Made by a program: the position numbers and the translations under genes
Assembly: GCA_022648325.1 (NCBI GenBank)
Contig: JALCMG010000002.1
Coordinates: 124,001 to 188,000 of the forward strand
Direction: 5' to 3'
Source: Olsenella sp.
GTDB taxonomy: Bacteria > Actinomycetota > Coriobacteriia > Coriobacteriales > Atopobiaceae
Length of the DNA: 64,000 bases
Shown: positions 35,583 to 44,595 of the stretch, piece by piece
Layout of the letters: every line of letters begins with the position of its first letter
Position numbering within the stretch: position 1 is the first letter of the stretch
The notes under the pieces: generated by a model
The model's database searches: none
The model's input: only the letters and a program-made list of their open reading frames with translations
Told to the model about the DNA's origin: nothing

Positions 35583-36344
35583 ATGATCAAGGCGGTTCTC
35601 TTCGACCTCGACGACACCTTGCTTGACATCAACTTCACTGCGTTCATGACGCGCTACGTTGCCGGGCTCTCTGGGCTTCTCGGCGATATCTCACGCACGC
35701 CGGCGCCGCTCATGGGCGTCCCCTTCACCAGGGCCTACCTCGCGATGGAAGACCGCGATCGCTCCGATGACCTCACCAACCACCAGCTCTTTGTCAATGA
35801 GGTCCACGTACTCACCGGCATCCCCATGGATGATCCCGCAATTGCAGACGCCGTCGACTGCTACGAGCGCGAGCTTGTGCCAGCCATGCGCGGAGGCATT
35901 GTTGCGGCGCGCCCCCAACGAGGCGGGCGCGAGGCCGTCGACGCTGTGCACGAACTTGGCCTCACGTGCGCACTTGCCACGAATCCTGCCTTCTCAGAAA
36001 CCTGCGTCGAGGCACGTATGGGATGGGCCAACGTCATACCCGATGACTTTGTGCTGGTCTCGAACTGGGACAACTCGCACAGGCTCAAGCCAAGCGCTCG
36101 CTTCTACCAGGAGTTTGTAAACGCTCTCGGCCTCACCTGCGACGAATGTCTCATGGTGGGCAACGATTCTCGCCGCGACTTCCCCCACCCCGATTGTGGC
36201 CTCCGAACCATCTACGTTGGGCACGCGTGGCCGCGCCGCGCCGTGTGGCATGGCCCCATGTCGCGCCTTGCCCGCGAGCTTCCCAACGTCATCCGGAGGT
36301 TTGACGGCGAGGAGAACAACAGGCGTGACATGTCCTCCCTCTAG
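35583..36344 (+). CDS. HAD-superfamily hydrolase
   Basis: This 253-residue phosphatase-type HAD protein has all motifs: DLDDT (8-12, Asp8 nucleophile and Asp10), LATNP as motif II, RLKPSARFY with the motif III Lys, and VGNDSRRDF as motif IV. A helical cap follows motif I. The substrate is unknown. GGAGG lies upstream of the ATG. It is divergent from the ROK-like regulator and shares a transcript direction with the UPF0597 gene 45 bases downstream, but no functional link is known. Confidence 0.88.
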   Translation: MIKAVLFDLDDTLLDINFTAFMTRYVAGLSGLLGDISRTPAPLMGVPFTRAYLAMEDRDRSDDLTNHQLFVNEVHVLTGIPMDDPAIADAVDCYERELVPAMRGGIVAARPQRGGREAVDAVHELGLTCALATNPAFSETCVEARMGWANVIPDDFVLVSNWDNSHRLKPSARFYQEFVNALGLTCDECLMVGNDSRRDFPHPDCGLRTIYVGHAWPRRAVWHGPMSRLARELPNVIRRFDGEENNRRDMSSL

Positions 36345-36389
36345 CGCTACCGTTTCTCCATCCCGTGCACGACGACAGCCGGAGGGCCC

Positions 36390-37697
36390 ATGGGCCGAAG
36401 CACCTATGACACTTACCTCGACATCCTGAGGCGCGAGCTCGTGTGCGCTCTCGGCTGCACGGAGCCCATCGCCGTGGCATACGTGGCGGCCTTGGCCCGT
36501 GACGCGCTGGGCGCGTCTCCGGAGCACCTCGACGTCTCGTGCAGCGGCAACATCATCAAGAACGTCAAGAGCGTCACCGTGCCAAACTCGGGCGACCAGC
36601 GCGGAATCGAGGCTGCGGCAACGCTTGGTGCGGTTGGCGGTGACGCCATGCGGACGCTCGAGGTGCTCGAGGGCGTAGACGAGCAGGACCGCCGTCGCAC
36701 GAGGGACCTCGTCTCTGCTGGGTTCTGCTCGGTCTCTCTCGCCGAGGGCGTCCCCAACCTCTACGTGCGGGCAGTGGCCACGGCACAGGGCCATACCGGC
36801 GTGGCGTGCGTTGCCGGCAGGCACACCAACGTGGTCGAGCTCACGCGTGATGGGTCGACGGTCAGCGTGGATGGGGTCACGCCGAGCGAGCAGGACACCT
36901 GCGTCAGCGACGGCGAGCAGGAGGAGCCGGGTCTCTCGTCCCTCTCCCTCGAGGGGATCTGGGAGTTTGCGCACGAGGTCGATGTCGAGGATATCCGTGA
37001 GATGATCGAGCGACAGGTTGGCCTTAACCGCGTCATCTCAGACGAAGGCCTCTCGGGCGACTGGGGAGCCCGCATTGGAAAGACGCTTCTGCTCACGAGG
37101 CCGGATGACATCTCTTGCCGGGCGAGGGCGGCCGCCGCAGCCGGATCTGACGCACGTATGAGCGGCTGTGCCATGCCCGTGGTCATCAACTGCGGAAGCG
37201 GCAACCAAGGCATCACGTGCTCGCTCCCTGTGGCGGAGTACGCCAAGTACCTGCGGGTGGCTCACGACGAGATGCTGCGCGCCGTGGCTCTCTCGGACCT
37301 CACCGCCATCCATGCCAAGCGCTTCATTGGCGAGCTCTCGGCGTTCTGCGGTGCCGTTACCGCAGCGACCGGCGCGGGTGCCGCAGTGTGCTACCTGCGC
37401 GGAGGCTCCTTCGGGCAGTACCAGGCGACCATCGCAAACACGCTCGCCAACGTGGGCGGCATCGTGTGCGACGGGGCAAAGCCCAGCTGCGCGGCAAAGA
37501 TCGCGGCAGCCGTGGATGCGGCCATTCTCGGCTGCGACATGGCGCTGGCCAACGTGGACTTTAGGCCTGGCGAGGGGCTCATCGGCGACACGGCCGAGGA
37601 GACCATTCGCTCCATGGGCTACGTTGGCCGCGTGGGCATGCACCCCACCGACGTCGAGATTCTCAACATCATGATTGGCAAGACCATCTGCTCATGA
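36390..37697 (+). CDS. UPF0597 / L-cysteine desulfidase-like protein (serine dehydratase alpha family)
   Basis: This 435-residue protein matches the UPF0597 (YhaM/CdsB) family. GCTEP (22-26) has the conserved cluster Cys, followed by SGNIIKNVKSVTVPNSG, GIEAAATLGA and, near the C-terminus, GGIVCDGAKPSCAAKIAAAV. Relatives bind an oxygen-sensitive Fe-S cluster and break down L-cysteine to pyruvate, ammonia and sulfide, or act on serine. The assignment of substrate is inference. The TGA stop at 37695-37697 lies inside palindrome copy 3. The sequence before the start is GGAGG. Confidence 0.85.
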   Translation: MGRSTYDTYLDILRRELVCALGCTEPIAVAYVAALARDALGASPEHLDVSCSGNIIKNVKSVTVPNSGDQRGIEAAATLGAVGGDAMRTLEVLEGVDEQDRRRTRDLVSAGFCSVSLAEGVPNLYVRAVATAQGHTGVACVAGRHTNVVELTRDGSTVSVDGVTPSEQDTCVSDGEQEEPGLSSLSLEGIWEFAHEVDVEDIREMIERQVGLNRVISDEGLSGDWGARIGKTLLLTRPDDISCRARAAAAAGSDARMSGCAMPVVINCGSGNQGITCSLPVAEYAKYLRVAHDEMLRAVALSDLTAIHAKRFIGELSAFCGAVTAATGAGAAVCYLRGGSFGQYQATIANTLANVGGIVCDGAKPSCAAKIAAAVDAAILGCDMALANVDFRPGEGLIGDTAEETIRSMGYVGRVGMHPTDVEILNIMIGKTICS

Positions 37698-37723
37698 GAC
37701 AAAGGGACAGTCCCTTTGTCTCA
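37695..37723. repeat. 29-bp palindrome, copy 3, supplying stop codons to both neighbours
   Basis: This copy fills the whole gap between two convergent genes. Its first TGA is the stop of the plus-strand gene ending at 37697; its last three bases, read on the minus strand, are the TGA stop of the gene ending at 37721. Confidence 0.95.
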
Positions 37724-38104
37724 TTTCATGCCCACCAGGCGGTAACCGGCCTCCTCGATGACCTTGCGATACGCGTCCTCGTCAATGGGTGACTTGGAGC
37801 GAACGTGAGCTCGTCCGCCCGCAAGCGAAACGGTGGCCCAGGTCCCCTCCACGGAGTCCAGCGCCCGTGTGACGTTCTCCACGCAGTGCTCGCAGCTCAT
37901 GCCGCCAATCTCGAGGTCTGCCTGGTAGGGATAGTGGCTCTCGTCCGTGTCCTCTATCGTGCGGGTCCGGAACTGCTTGCCGGAGGACTTCCTTGCACCG
38001 CTGCAGCAGTCGCGCGTGCCCGTTGCGGTGCCAACAAAGCGACGAATGGCAACGACGAGAATCGCGACGACGCCTGCGATAAGGACGACGTCGATTGGCT
38101 TCAT
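37721..38104 (-). CDS. Membrane-anchored heavy-metal-associated (HMA) domain protein
   Basis: This 127-residue protein has one N-terminal membrane helix (about 5-21) and a C-terminal HMA fold with GMSCEHC (68-74), the Cu(I)-binding loop. The linker has a CC pair (33-34). It resembles a copper chaperone attached to the membrane, perhaps handing copper to a P-type ATPase encoded elsewhere; no such gene is in the window. ATG 38102-38104 has GGGGGAG upstream. Its stop lies in palindrome copy 3. Confidence 0.85.
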   Translation of the reverse strand: MKPIDVVLIAGVVAILVVAIRRFVGTATGTRDCCSGARKSSGKQFRTRTIEDTDESHYPYQADLEIGGMSCEHCVENVTRALDSVEGTWATVSLAGGRAHVRSKSPIDEDAYRKVIEEAGYRLVGMK

Positions 38105-38215
38105 TTGCGCTCCCCCGTCTTCGTCGGCCGTCTCTTCATGCGGCCGCAATTAGTTAGCCTACGGTAACTATAGCACCGAGAGGCACCGCGACTCTCCCCC
38201 GCCCCTCCTCTTTCT

Positions 38216-38294
38216 GACTTTATCGCCATTTCTTAAACGGCAGCCACATTTGCGCAGGTCACGGTTATCGATTTTAAGAAAAGGAGATAAAGTC
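38216..38294. repeat. Imperfect palindrome with CATTTGCGCAGGT loop
   Basis: The arms 38216-38237 and 38273-38294 match at 20 of 22 positions. The 35-base loop contains CATTTGCGCAGGT. A second palindrome with nearly the same loop word lies at 59048-59137. Two copies of CGGTAGAGGCGCTC follow at 38295 and 38312. Confidence 0.75.
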
Positions 38295-38366
38295 CGGTAG
38301 AGGCGCTCGGACGGTAGAGGCGCTCAACGCACCCTTCGGCGTCACGTGGGCCACGCGATCACGTAC

Positions 38367-38876
38367 CTACAGGTCCGCGTCCGAGAAGCCCTCGTCCTCC
38401 ACGAGTGCATCGCCATCCGCCGCCGTTGTGGCAAGCTCGTCGCAGCGCTCGTTGAGGTCGTGGCCAGCGTGGCCCTTCACCCACACAAAGCTCACGTCGT
38501 GCGGTGCCATCGCAGCTAGCAGACGGTTCCATAGGTCAACGTTCTTCACCGGCTGCTTCTGAGACGTCTTCCACCCGCGGCGCATCCAGCCGTCGATCCA
38601 GTGGTCGTTGAACGCCTTCACCACATACTGCGAGTCTGAGTGCAGCTCGACACTGCACGGCCTAGTGAGCGCCTCAAGCGCCGCAATGGCACCCATGAGC
38701 TCCATGCGATTGTTCGTTGTGCGCCTGTACCCCTGCGAGAGCTCGCGCCTGTGGGTCTGCCCGGCTGGGTCGGTGTAAAGGAGCACCGCCCCAAAGCCGC
38801 CCGGGCCGGGGTTTCCCCGGGAGGAGCCGTCGGAGTACGCCACCACGCGCATGCGGCCTTGTCCTTGTGCCACCAT
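38367..38876 (-). CDS. rnhA: Ribonuclease HI
   Basis: RNase HI cuts the RNA strand of RNA-DNA hybrids such as R-loops and primers. The 169-residue protein has the acidic catalytic set: [13 protein letters not shown] with the first Asp (about 16), the Glu of [11 protein letters not shown], the Asp in HSDSQYVV and a late Asp in ERCDELA. I chose ATG 38874-38876 because AGGAGG precedes it. It begins six bases after the polA stop, so it is in the polA transcript. An acidic tail of about 15 residues is extra. Confidence 0.95.
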   Translation of the reverse strand: MVAQGQGRMRVVAYSDGSSRGNPGPGGFGAVLLYTDPAGQTHRRELSQGYRRTTNNRMELMGAIAALEALTRPCSVELHSDSQYVVKAFNDHWIDGWMRRGWKTSQKQPVKNVDLWNRLLAAMAPHDVSFVWVKGHAGHDLNERCDELATTAADGDALVEDEGFSDADL

Positions 38877-38881
38877 GCCTC

Positions 38882-41608
38882 CTACTTTGCATCTGCCCAC
38901 GTAGGACCTGAGGAGACCTCGGCGATGAGCGGCACCCTGAGCTTGGCCACGCCTTCCATGGTCTCTTTGACCAGCGCCGACGCCTCGTCAATCTCGTCGT
39001 TTGGCACCTCAAGATCCAACTCGTCGTGAATCTGGAGCACAAGCTTTGACTTGAGGCCCTCCTCGGCCAAGCGCCTCTCCACGCGAACCATTGCAATCTT
39101 GATAATGTCCGCTGCCGTCCCCTGCATGGGGTGGTTCATGGCCGTGCGCTCTCCAAACGCCACCAGCTGCTTGTTCCTCTGCGAGAACTCCCGAATGTGG
39201 CGCTTGCGACCGTACATGGTAATGGCGTAGCCGTGCTCGTGCGCAAAGGCCACGGACTGGTCGAGGTACACGCGCACACCAGGGTACGCCTCGAAGTAGC
39301 GGTCAATCATCTGCTGCGCCTCGGCCCGTGGAATCTTGAGAGACGTGGCAAGCCCATATGCCTGCTGGCCGTAGACAATGCCAAAGTTGACGGCCTTGGC
39401 GCGACTGCGTAGCTGCGGCGTGACCTCCTCGACTGGAATCCCAAAGACGCGAGCGGCGGTGGCTGCGTGGAAGTCGGTGCCCTCGTTGAAGGCGGCAATC
39501 AGGTGCTCGTCGCCAGAGAGGTGAGCGAGAAGCCTAAGCTCAATCTGAGAGTAGTCGCAGGCGAGAAAGACCGAACCCTCCTGCACCGTAAAGGCCGTGC
39601 GCACACGGTGCCCCAGCTCTGAGCGGGTGGGGATGTTCTGCAGGTTGGGGTCGGAACTCGAGAGGCGCCCCGTGGCCGCCACAGTCTGGTTAAAGGTGGT
39701 GTGGATGCGGTGGTCCCCCCGGATGAGCGCAGGCAGGGCGTCCAGGTATGTCGACTTGATCTTTGCGCGCTCGCGGTACTCCAGGACCTTTGCCACCAGC
39801 TCGTCCGTCTGTGCAAGGTCGGCAAGGATTTTGGCGTTGGTGGAGTAGAACCCCCTCTTCGTGCGCTTCATGCCAAACGTCGGCAGCTTGCGCACGTCAA
39901 AGAGGATGTGCGAGAGCTGCTGCGGGGAGTCTATGTTGAAGTCCTCCCCTGCCATGGCGTGGATGTCCGAGACCATCTGGTCTATCTCGGCTCCAAGCTC
40001 GGCGGACTGGCGGGCGAGAATCGTAGGGTCAACGGAGAGGCCCACGCGCTCCATCTGTGCAAGCACCGGCAGGAGCGGCATCTCTATCCTGTACATAACG
40101 TCTGCAGATCCGTCATCGGAAAGACGCTGCGCAAGCGCAGGGACTAACAAGCGTGCGGCAACGGCCTCGACGGCGGCGGCAGGGGCAGCGCCCTCATCGG
40201 GGAGCACGGACGAGAGGAACTGCTCGGCCAGACCCCTCACCTCGAAGGACGAGCGGTCGGATTCCAGCAGGTAGGCAGCCACGCCCACGTCAAAGATGCA
40301 CTCCGGGGACACGCTTCCCGCAGCCATGGTCTCGGGAAGCGAGGAGTCAATCGGCGAGAGTCGATGGAAGAGCGCCTTGACGTCGCCTGACGCAACGTGC
40401 CCCTCGTCAAAGGCAAGCTTCAGCGCGGCATCCGCCGAGTCGCCGGCAAAGCGCAGCAGCACATCGTCGGCAGCGGAGACCCACAGCGTGTAGCCTTGCG
40501 AGAAGAGCGTCCCGGCAGAGGGGTCCTCCTCGACGGCGCAGCCGAGCCAGCCTCCCCCCTTCACGGCACCCTTGAGCGCAGAGGCAGCGGCGTCGCCCTC
40601 GAGCGGCTTGGGCACCGAGACGACCCCGCCATCAGCGGCGGCGGCGCCACCCTTCGAGCCCGCAGCAGCTACACGTCCAGAGCCGCCGCCAAGGCGGGCA
40701 AGCCTACCCGTAAGCCCCGTAAACCCGAGCGCAGAGAAGGCCTTGGTGACCTCGGCTGGGTCGAAGGTGGGGAACTTCGCGTCAGAGAGCTGAATGTCGA
40801 TGGGGGCATCGGTGCGGATGGTCGCTATCTCGCGCGAGAGGAGGGCATCGTCCACGTGGGCGCGGAGGTTCTCGCCCATCTTGCCCTTGACCTCGTCCGC
40901 ATGCGCGATGACCTCGTCGAGGTTGCCGTACTTCACTATGAGCGCCGCGGCCTTCTTGGGGCCAATGCCCGGCACGCCCGGGATGTTGTCTGAGGTGTCA
41001 CCCTTGAGGCCGTAGAAGTCTGGCACGAGCTCGGGCGTGATGCCGTGGTAAAGGTCGTCCACGCTCTCGGAGGTCATGATCTGGACCTCCGAGACGCCCT
41101 TCTTGGTGGAGACGATCTTCACGTGCTCGGTTGCCAGCTGGTACATGTCGCGGTCGCCGGTGAACAGCAGCATCTCATAGCCTGCCGCCTCGCCGCGGCG
41201 CGCAAGGGTCCCCAGGATGTCGTCTCCCTCCCAGCCCTCAAGCTCGCAGACCGGCACGTCGAGCACGCGGAGAAGGTCCTTTACCATGGGGAACTGCTCG
41301 TGGAGTGCCTCGTCCATGGGCGGGCGCTGCGCCTTGTACTGGGGTAGCTTCTCCATGCGCACTTTTGGCTTGCCCTTGTCGAAGGCGCAGATGATGCCAT
41401 TGGGGTAGAAGGTCTCCACCATCTTGATGAACATGTTGAAGAACCCAAAGAGGGCGTTGGTGGAGCGGCCGTCCGGCGCGGTCATGGGCTGCATGATCGC
41501 ATGGTACGCGCGGTGCATGAGCGAGTTGCCGTCGATAACGGCTATGGTTCGCCTGTCGGCCCCCGTCTCGGGCAACGTCGACGTGGCTTTCTCCTCAGAT
41601 GCTGACAT
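38882..41608 (-). CDS. polA: DNA polymerase I
   Basis: This 908-residue polymerase fills gaps and removes primers. The N-terminal 5'-3' exonuclease (about 22-310) starts [17 protein letters not shown]. The middle (about 330-510) has the size of a proofreading domain but lacks the DxE motif, so proofreading is probably lost, as in Taq and many actinobacteria-like enzymes. The C-terminal polymerase has [18 protein letters not shown] (motif A), [13 protein letters not shown] [14 protein letters not shown] (motif B) and [12 protein letters not shown] (motif C). The start is ATG 41606-41608 with GAGGGG before it; an earlier in-frame ATG at 41710 has no support. Confidence 0.96.
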   Translation of the reverse strand: MSASEEKATSTLPETGADRRTIAVIDGNSLMHRAYHAIMQPMTAPDGRSTNALFGFFNMFIKMVETFYPNGIICAFDKGKPKVRMEKLPQYKAQRPPMDEALHEQFPMVKDLLRVLDVPVCELEGWEGDDILGTLARRGEAAGYEMLLFTGDRDMYQLATEHVKIVSTKKGVSEVQIMTSESVDDLYHGITPELVPDFYGLKGDTSDNIPGVPGIGPKKAAALIVKYGNLDEVIAHADEVKGKMGENLRAHVDDALLSREIATIRTDAPIDIQLSDAKFPTFDPAEVTKAFSALGFTGLTGRLARLGGGSGRVAAAGSKGGAAAADGGVVSVPKPLEGDAAASALKGAVKGGGWLGCAVEEDPSAGTLFSQGYTLWVSAADDVLLRFAGDSADAALKLAFDEGHVASGDVKALFHRLSPIDSSLPETMAAGSVSPECIFDVGVAAYLLESDRSSFEVRGLAEQFLSSVLPDEGAAPAAAVEAVAARLLVPALAQRLSDDGSADVMYRIEMPLLPVLAQMERVGLSVDPTILARQSAELGAEIDQMVSDIHAMAGEDFNIDSPQQLSHILFDVRKLPTFGMKRTKRGFYSTNAKILADLAQTDELVAKVLEYRERAKIKSTYLDALPALIRGDHRIHTTFNQTVAATGRLSSSDPNLQNIPTRSELGHRVRTAFTVQEGSVFLACDYSQIELRLLAHLSGDEHLIAAFNEGTDFHAATAARVFGIPVEEVTPQLRSRAKAVNFGIVYGQQAYGLATSLKIPRAEAQQMIDRYFEAYPGVRVYLDQSVAFAHEHGYAITMYGRKRHIREFSQRNKQLVAFGERTAMNHPMQGTAADIIKIAMVRVERRLAEEGLKSKLVLQIHDELDLEVPNDEIDEASALVKETMEGVAKLRVPLIAEVSSGPTWADAK

Positions 41609-41716
41609 GTAACTGTCCCCTCTCGTTTCGACCCCATCCATTTTACCGAGGAGCCCGACAGAAATGGCCACGGCGGAGGGATGAGCGAGAGGTGCCCACA
41701 AGCGAGGCATTGTCCC

Positions 41717-42889
41717 CTATGAGAAGGTGCAGGTGCCCCACAGTTCCATGTTGTGGTAGAGAGAGAAGTCATCAAAACCAAGCCGCTCGGCGACGGTCTT
41801 CTCGCCAGAACAAACCTGCTCGAGAAGCCCTAGGAGGCGTCCACCCGCCTCGCGAACGCTCTCTCCTCGCGTGATGACTCCAGAAGCGTCAAAGTCGATG
41901 TTCTCCCCCATGGATGAGTAGGCCTCATCATTGCCTGTCACCTTAATCACCGGCGCAAGTGCGCAGCCGGTGGGGGTGCCTCTACCGGATGAGAAGATGA
42001 CGACCTGCGCACCACCGGCGACCATTCCAGAGACAGACTCGATATCATAGCCGGGCGTGTCCATGATGATGAGTCCCTTGCGGCTCGGACGTGCACCATA
42101 CTCGATAACCTGCTGGATCTTTGACGTCCCACCCTTGCTGATACCGCCAAGCGCCTTTTCCTCAAGAGTGCTAAGGCCGCCACGCATATTGCCGGGGGAA
42201 GGATTTGCCCCACGTACGTCAACTCCCGACGCGACCAGATCGTTCTCGAGGGTACCAACAAGACGGAGAATGTCGTCATGCACCTCGGGAGTGGCTGCAC
42301 GACGAGCAAGAATGTGCTCAGTTCCAATGAGCTCAGTGGTCTCCCCCAAATACACCGTTCCGCCCGCATCGACAACGGAATCGCTCACGAAGCCGATCGT
42401 GGGATTGGCCGCAATGCCGCTCGTGGCATCAGAGCCGCCGCAGTTGGTCCCAAGAACCAAGTCTCCCAGGTCCATCTCAGAGGTGGTTGCGTTGGCTGCA
42501 TTCGCAACAAGGTCCTTTACGAGAGCACGACCCCTCCCAACCGCCGCACTAGACCCACCCTCCTCTTGGATTGTGATGTCATAGACCGGCTTGTCAGATA
42601 GGCTGCGCATACGCTCGGCAAGCTCATGGGGACGCATGGTTTCGCATCCCAGGCCAACTACAACCGTCCCATAGACATTGGGGTTCTGCGAGAGGTTGAC
42701 AAGGCAGCGAGACATCATCTGGGCACTCCGCCCAAGCTGGCCGCATCCCTTCGCATTACGTAGTGGCACGGCACCAGGAATATCTTTCGCGATGAGGTCA
42801 ACAACGTGGTTGGCGCATCCAACGCTCGAGAGTACAAGAACGTAGTTTCGGACGCCAAACCTACCATCCGGTCTGCGGTATCCCCTCAT
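41717..42889 (-). CDS. UxaA-family altronate/sugar-acid dehydratase, large part
   Basis: This 390-residue protein matches the C-terminal catalytic part of altronate dehydratase (UxaA) and galactarate dehydratase. GYRRPDGRFGVRNYVLVL, GLGCE, TNCGGSDATSGIAANP and GRGTPTGCALAPVIKVTGN are typical and carry the iron-binding cysteines. It would remove water from a sugar acid to a 2-keto-3-deoxy acid, so feeding KDPG aldolase. Its ATG overlaps the stop of the SAF-domain gene upstream as ATGA. The exact sugar acid is not certain. Confidence 0.87.
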   Translation of the reverse strand: MRGYRRPDGRFGVRNYVLVLSSVGCANHVVDLIAKDIPGAVPLRNAKGCGQLGRSAQMMSRCLVNLSQNPNVYGTVVVGLGCETMRPHELAERMRSLSDKPVYDITIQEEGGSSAAVGRGRALVKDLVANAANATTSEMDLGDLVLGTNCGGSDATSGIAANPTIGFVSDSVVDAGGTVYLGETTELIGTEHILARRAATPEVHDDILRLVGTLENDLVASGVDVRGANPSPGNMRGGLSTLEEKALGGISKGGTSKIQQVIEYGARPSRKGLIIMDTPGYDIESVSGMVAGGAQVVIFSSGRGTPTGCALAPVIKVTGNDEAYSSMGENIDFDASGVITRGESVREAGGRLLGLLEQVCSGEKTVAERLGFDDFSLYHNMELWGTCTFS

Positions 42890-43206
42890 CTTCCAGCACC
42901 AACCTTTGCGCTGACGAGATTATGCACATGTACGTAGTCACCACGGGTGATTGGAGAACTTACGATTCCGATAGTCTCCCCGTACTTCCTGAGCTGCTCC
43001 CCCACCCCAAGGTCTCTGAGCGCCACTTTGTGGAAGCGAGGGATATCGGCGTTCGCCAGAACCGTGTCGACGACAAACCCGTTTGAGTCACGAACTTCAA
43101 TCTCGTCGCCAACGGAAGCTGCGTCGAGAAGGCATGCGACGTCATCGCTATCATTCATGCGAAGCGCCCGTACACTTGCGTGATTGCCGGAGCCACCTAT
43201 GCTCAC
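42886..43206 (-). CDS. SAF-domain small subunit of UxaA-type dehydratase
   Basis: This 106-residue protein is the small N-terminal (SAF) part of UxaA: NDSDDVACLLDAASVGDEIEV and HKVALRDLGVGEQLRKYGETIG are typical. In many bacteria it is fused to the large part; here the two are separate, overlapping genes, as in other split UxaA systems. The start GTG 43204-43206 overlaps the previous stop as GTGA; an inner ATG at 43158 is a possible alternative. Confidence 0.82.
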   Translation of the reverse strand: MSIGGSGNHASVRALRMNDSDDVACLLDAASVGDEIEVRDSNGFVVDTVLANADIPRFHKVALRDLGVGEQLRKYGETIGIVSSPITRGDYVHVHNLVSAKVGAGR

Positions 43207-43862
43207 TTATCCTCGCCCCCCAGTGACTTTGCCTCCTCCTCGGCAAGGCGCTTGTGCACCTCGCGCTCGCGACGGCGCTGCTGGCGCTCGAGCCGCTCCC
43301 GCCCCTTCTTGGAGTGAGTTGCAAGGCTATCCTGGAATCCCGTACACACAACGTCGGGGTTATATCTGGCCGCCAGCAGGGCAATATCGTCAAACACCTG
43401 CTCCATGTGCTTGCGGGAGACCCACATACCAGAGAGCTCTAGCAGGTAATAGCCCTTTCCACCATTGGCTTCGGCCATCTGACGCTGCTCCTGGCTAAGT
43501 TCGCCCATCTCTTCAATTGTCTTAAAGCCAACCACATCAAGCATGAGAGACTCGTTGTTGGCCGCCTTGAGGTCAATTCTCTCGACATGGTCCCAGGGGA
43601 CAAAAACAACGTCATCTGGCTTCGAGTAGTCGGTTACGCCCTCAGCGTCCGCCTTGAACAGGATGCACGAATGGGTAATCTCCCGGATGTTGTGGACAAT
43701 GCCTAGCAGTGCGACCGCCGCGACTGCATAGCAGAGGACAATCACGACAACGTTATCGGCAACCGTTGCCCCGAGTCCAACAAACATTGCGCCCAATACA
43801 GCATAGGCCACCGAGATGGACACGAGTTTGCCCGTATCGGTTCGAACGATAACGTCTTGCAT
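43203..43862 (-). CDS. Membrane protein of unknown function, two-helix N-terminus
   Basis: This 219-residue protein has two membrane helices (about 15-33 and 38-57), a cytoplasmic domain with alternating strands (VFVPWDHVERIDLKAANN) that resembles a PH-like fold as in STM3941-type proteins, and a highly charged coiled tail ending EEEAKSLGGEDK. It is coupled by overlap to the SAF gene. A function in sugar-acid uptake or regulation is only suggested by this position. I do not recognise it with certainty. Confidence 0.72.
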   Translation of the reverse strand: MQDVIVRTDTGKLVSISVAYAVLGAMFVGLGATVADNVVVIVLCYAVAAVALLGIVHNIREITHSCILFKADAEGVTDYSKPDDVVFVPWDHVERIDLKAANNESLMLDVVGFKTIEEMGELSQEQRQMAEANGGKGYYLLELSGMWVSRKHMEQVFDDIALLAARYNPDVVCTGFQDSLATHSKKGRERLERQQRRREREVHKRLAEEEAKSLGGEDK

Positions 43863-43876
43863 GCCTTCCTCCTGCG

Positions 43877-44548
43877 CTAAGCATTTGCCTTGATAATGAT
43901 GGGGATAACCTCTTCGAGGTCTTTTGGCCTGAAGTCGGCGAGTCTCCCCGCTTCCCTTGGTTCGGGAAGTTCGACCAACATGGGATACCCCTCACCAAGG
44001 GTTCCCAACCTTGAAACATCATCAAAAATAAAAGCACTCTGAAAGCCACCCGCATGTGCAGCCTCAATTCCAGCACGTGCATCTTCGAGGACCAGCGCTT
44101 CTTGTGGGTTGACTCCAAGCCGGGAGGCCGCCACCTGGAAGATTTCAGGATCAGGCTTCCCATGGGCAACCATGTCCCCGCTCACAATTACCGGAAATGC
44201 ATGGACAAGGTACTCCGATGCCAAAAGTTCATGAATCTTCCCGCTTCGAGTGGAGCTTGCAAGAGCGTAGGGAATGTTCATCTCGTTAAGATAACAGAGC
44301 AACTCGAGGAGCCCGGGCTTTTTACCGGCCCGTCCGCGCTCATGCAAGATAACGTCCTTCTGATGGTTGATATAGGCACGCCATCCCGCGATGTCCTTGT
44401 CATCGCCAAAAACGCGCTTGAGTTCGGCGATGATTTCCGACTCCGTTCGCCCGCCAAGGTCCATGTGCAACCGCTCGTTAACCTGGAATCCAAACTTTTT
44501 GCCCGCACGAAGGTATGCGCTGTAGCCGATAGACTCCGTGGTAGACGC
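43877..44548 (-). pseudogene. HAD-family phosphatase (beta-phosphoglucomutase-like), beheaded
   Basis: The frame encodes a cap domain and most of the HAD core: LASSTRSGK (motif II), GKPDPEIF (motif III Lys), LVLEDARAGIEAAHAGG (motif IV). Reading upstream in frame gives STTESIGYSAYLRAGKKFGF, the sequence that should follow motif I, but a TAA at 44549-44551 and no DxDxT motif precede it. So the nucleophile Asp is lost. The first ATG in frame is at 44470, too late for function. It lies between gnd and the UxaA cluster; the deleted 5' end may mark the point where the cluster was joined. Confidence 0.75.
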
Positions 44549-44595
44549 TTAGCCACAAAATGGATTTCAGCGGTTATCTCAGCGCCGTGTCAGAG

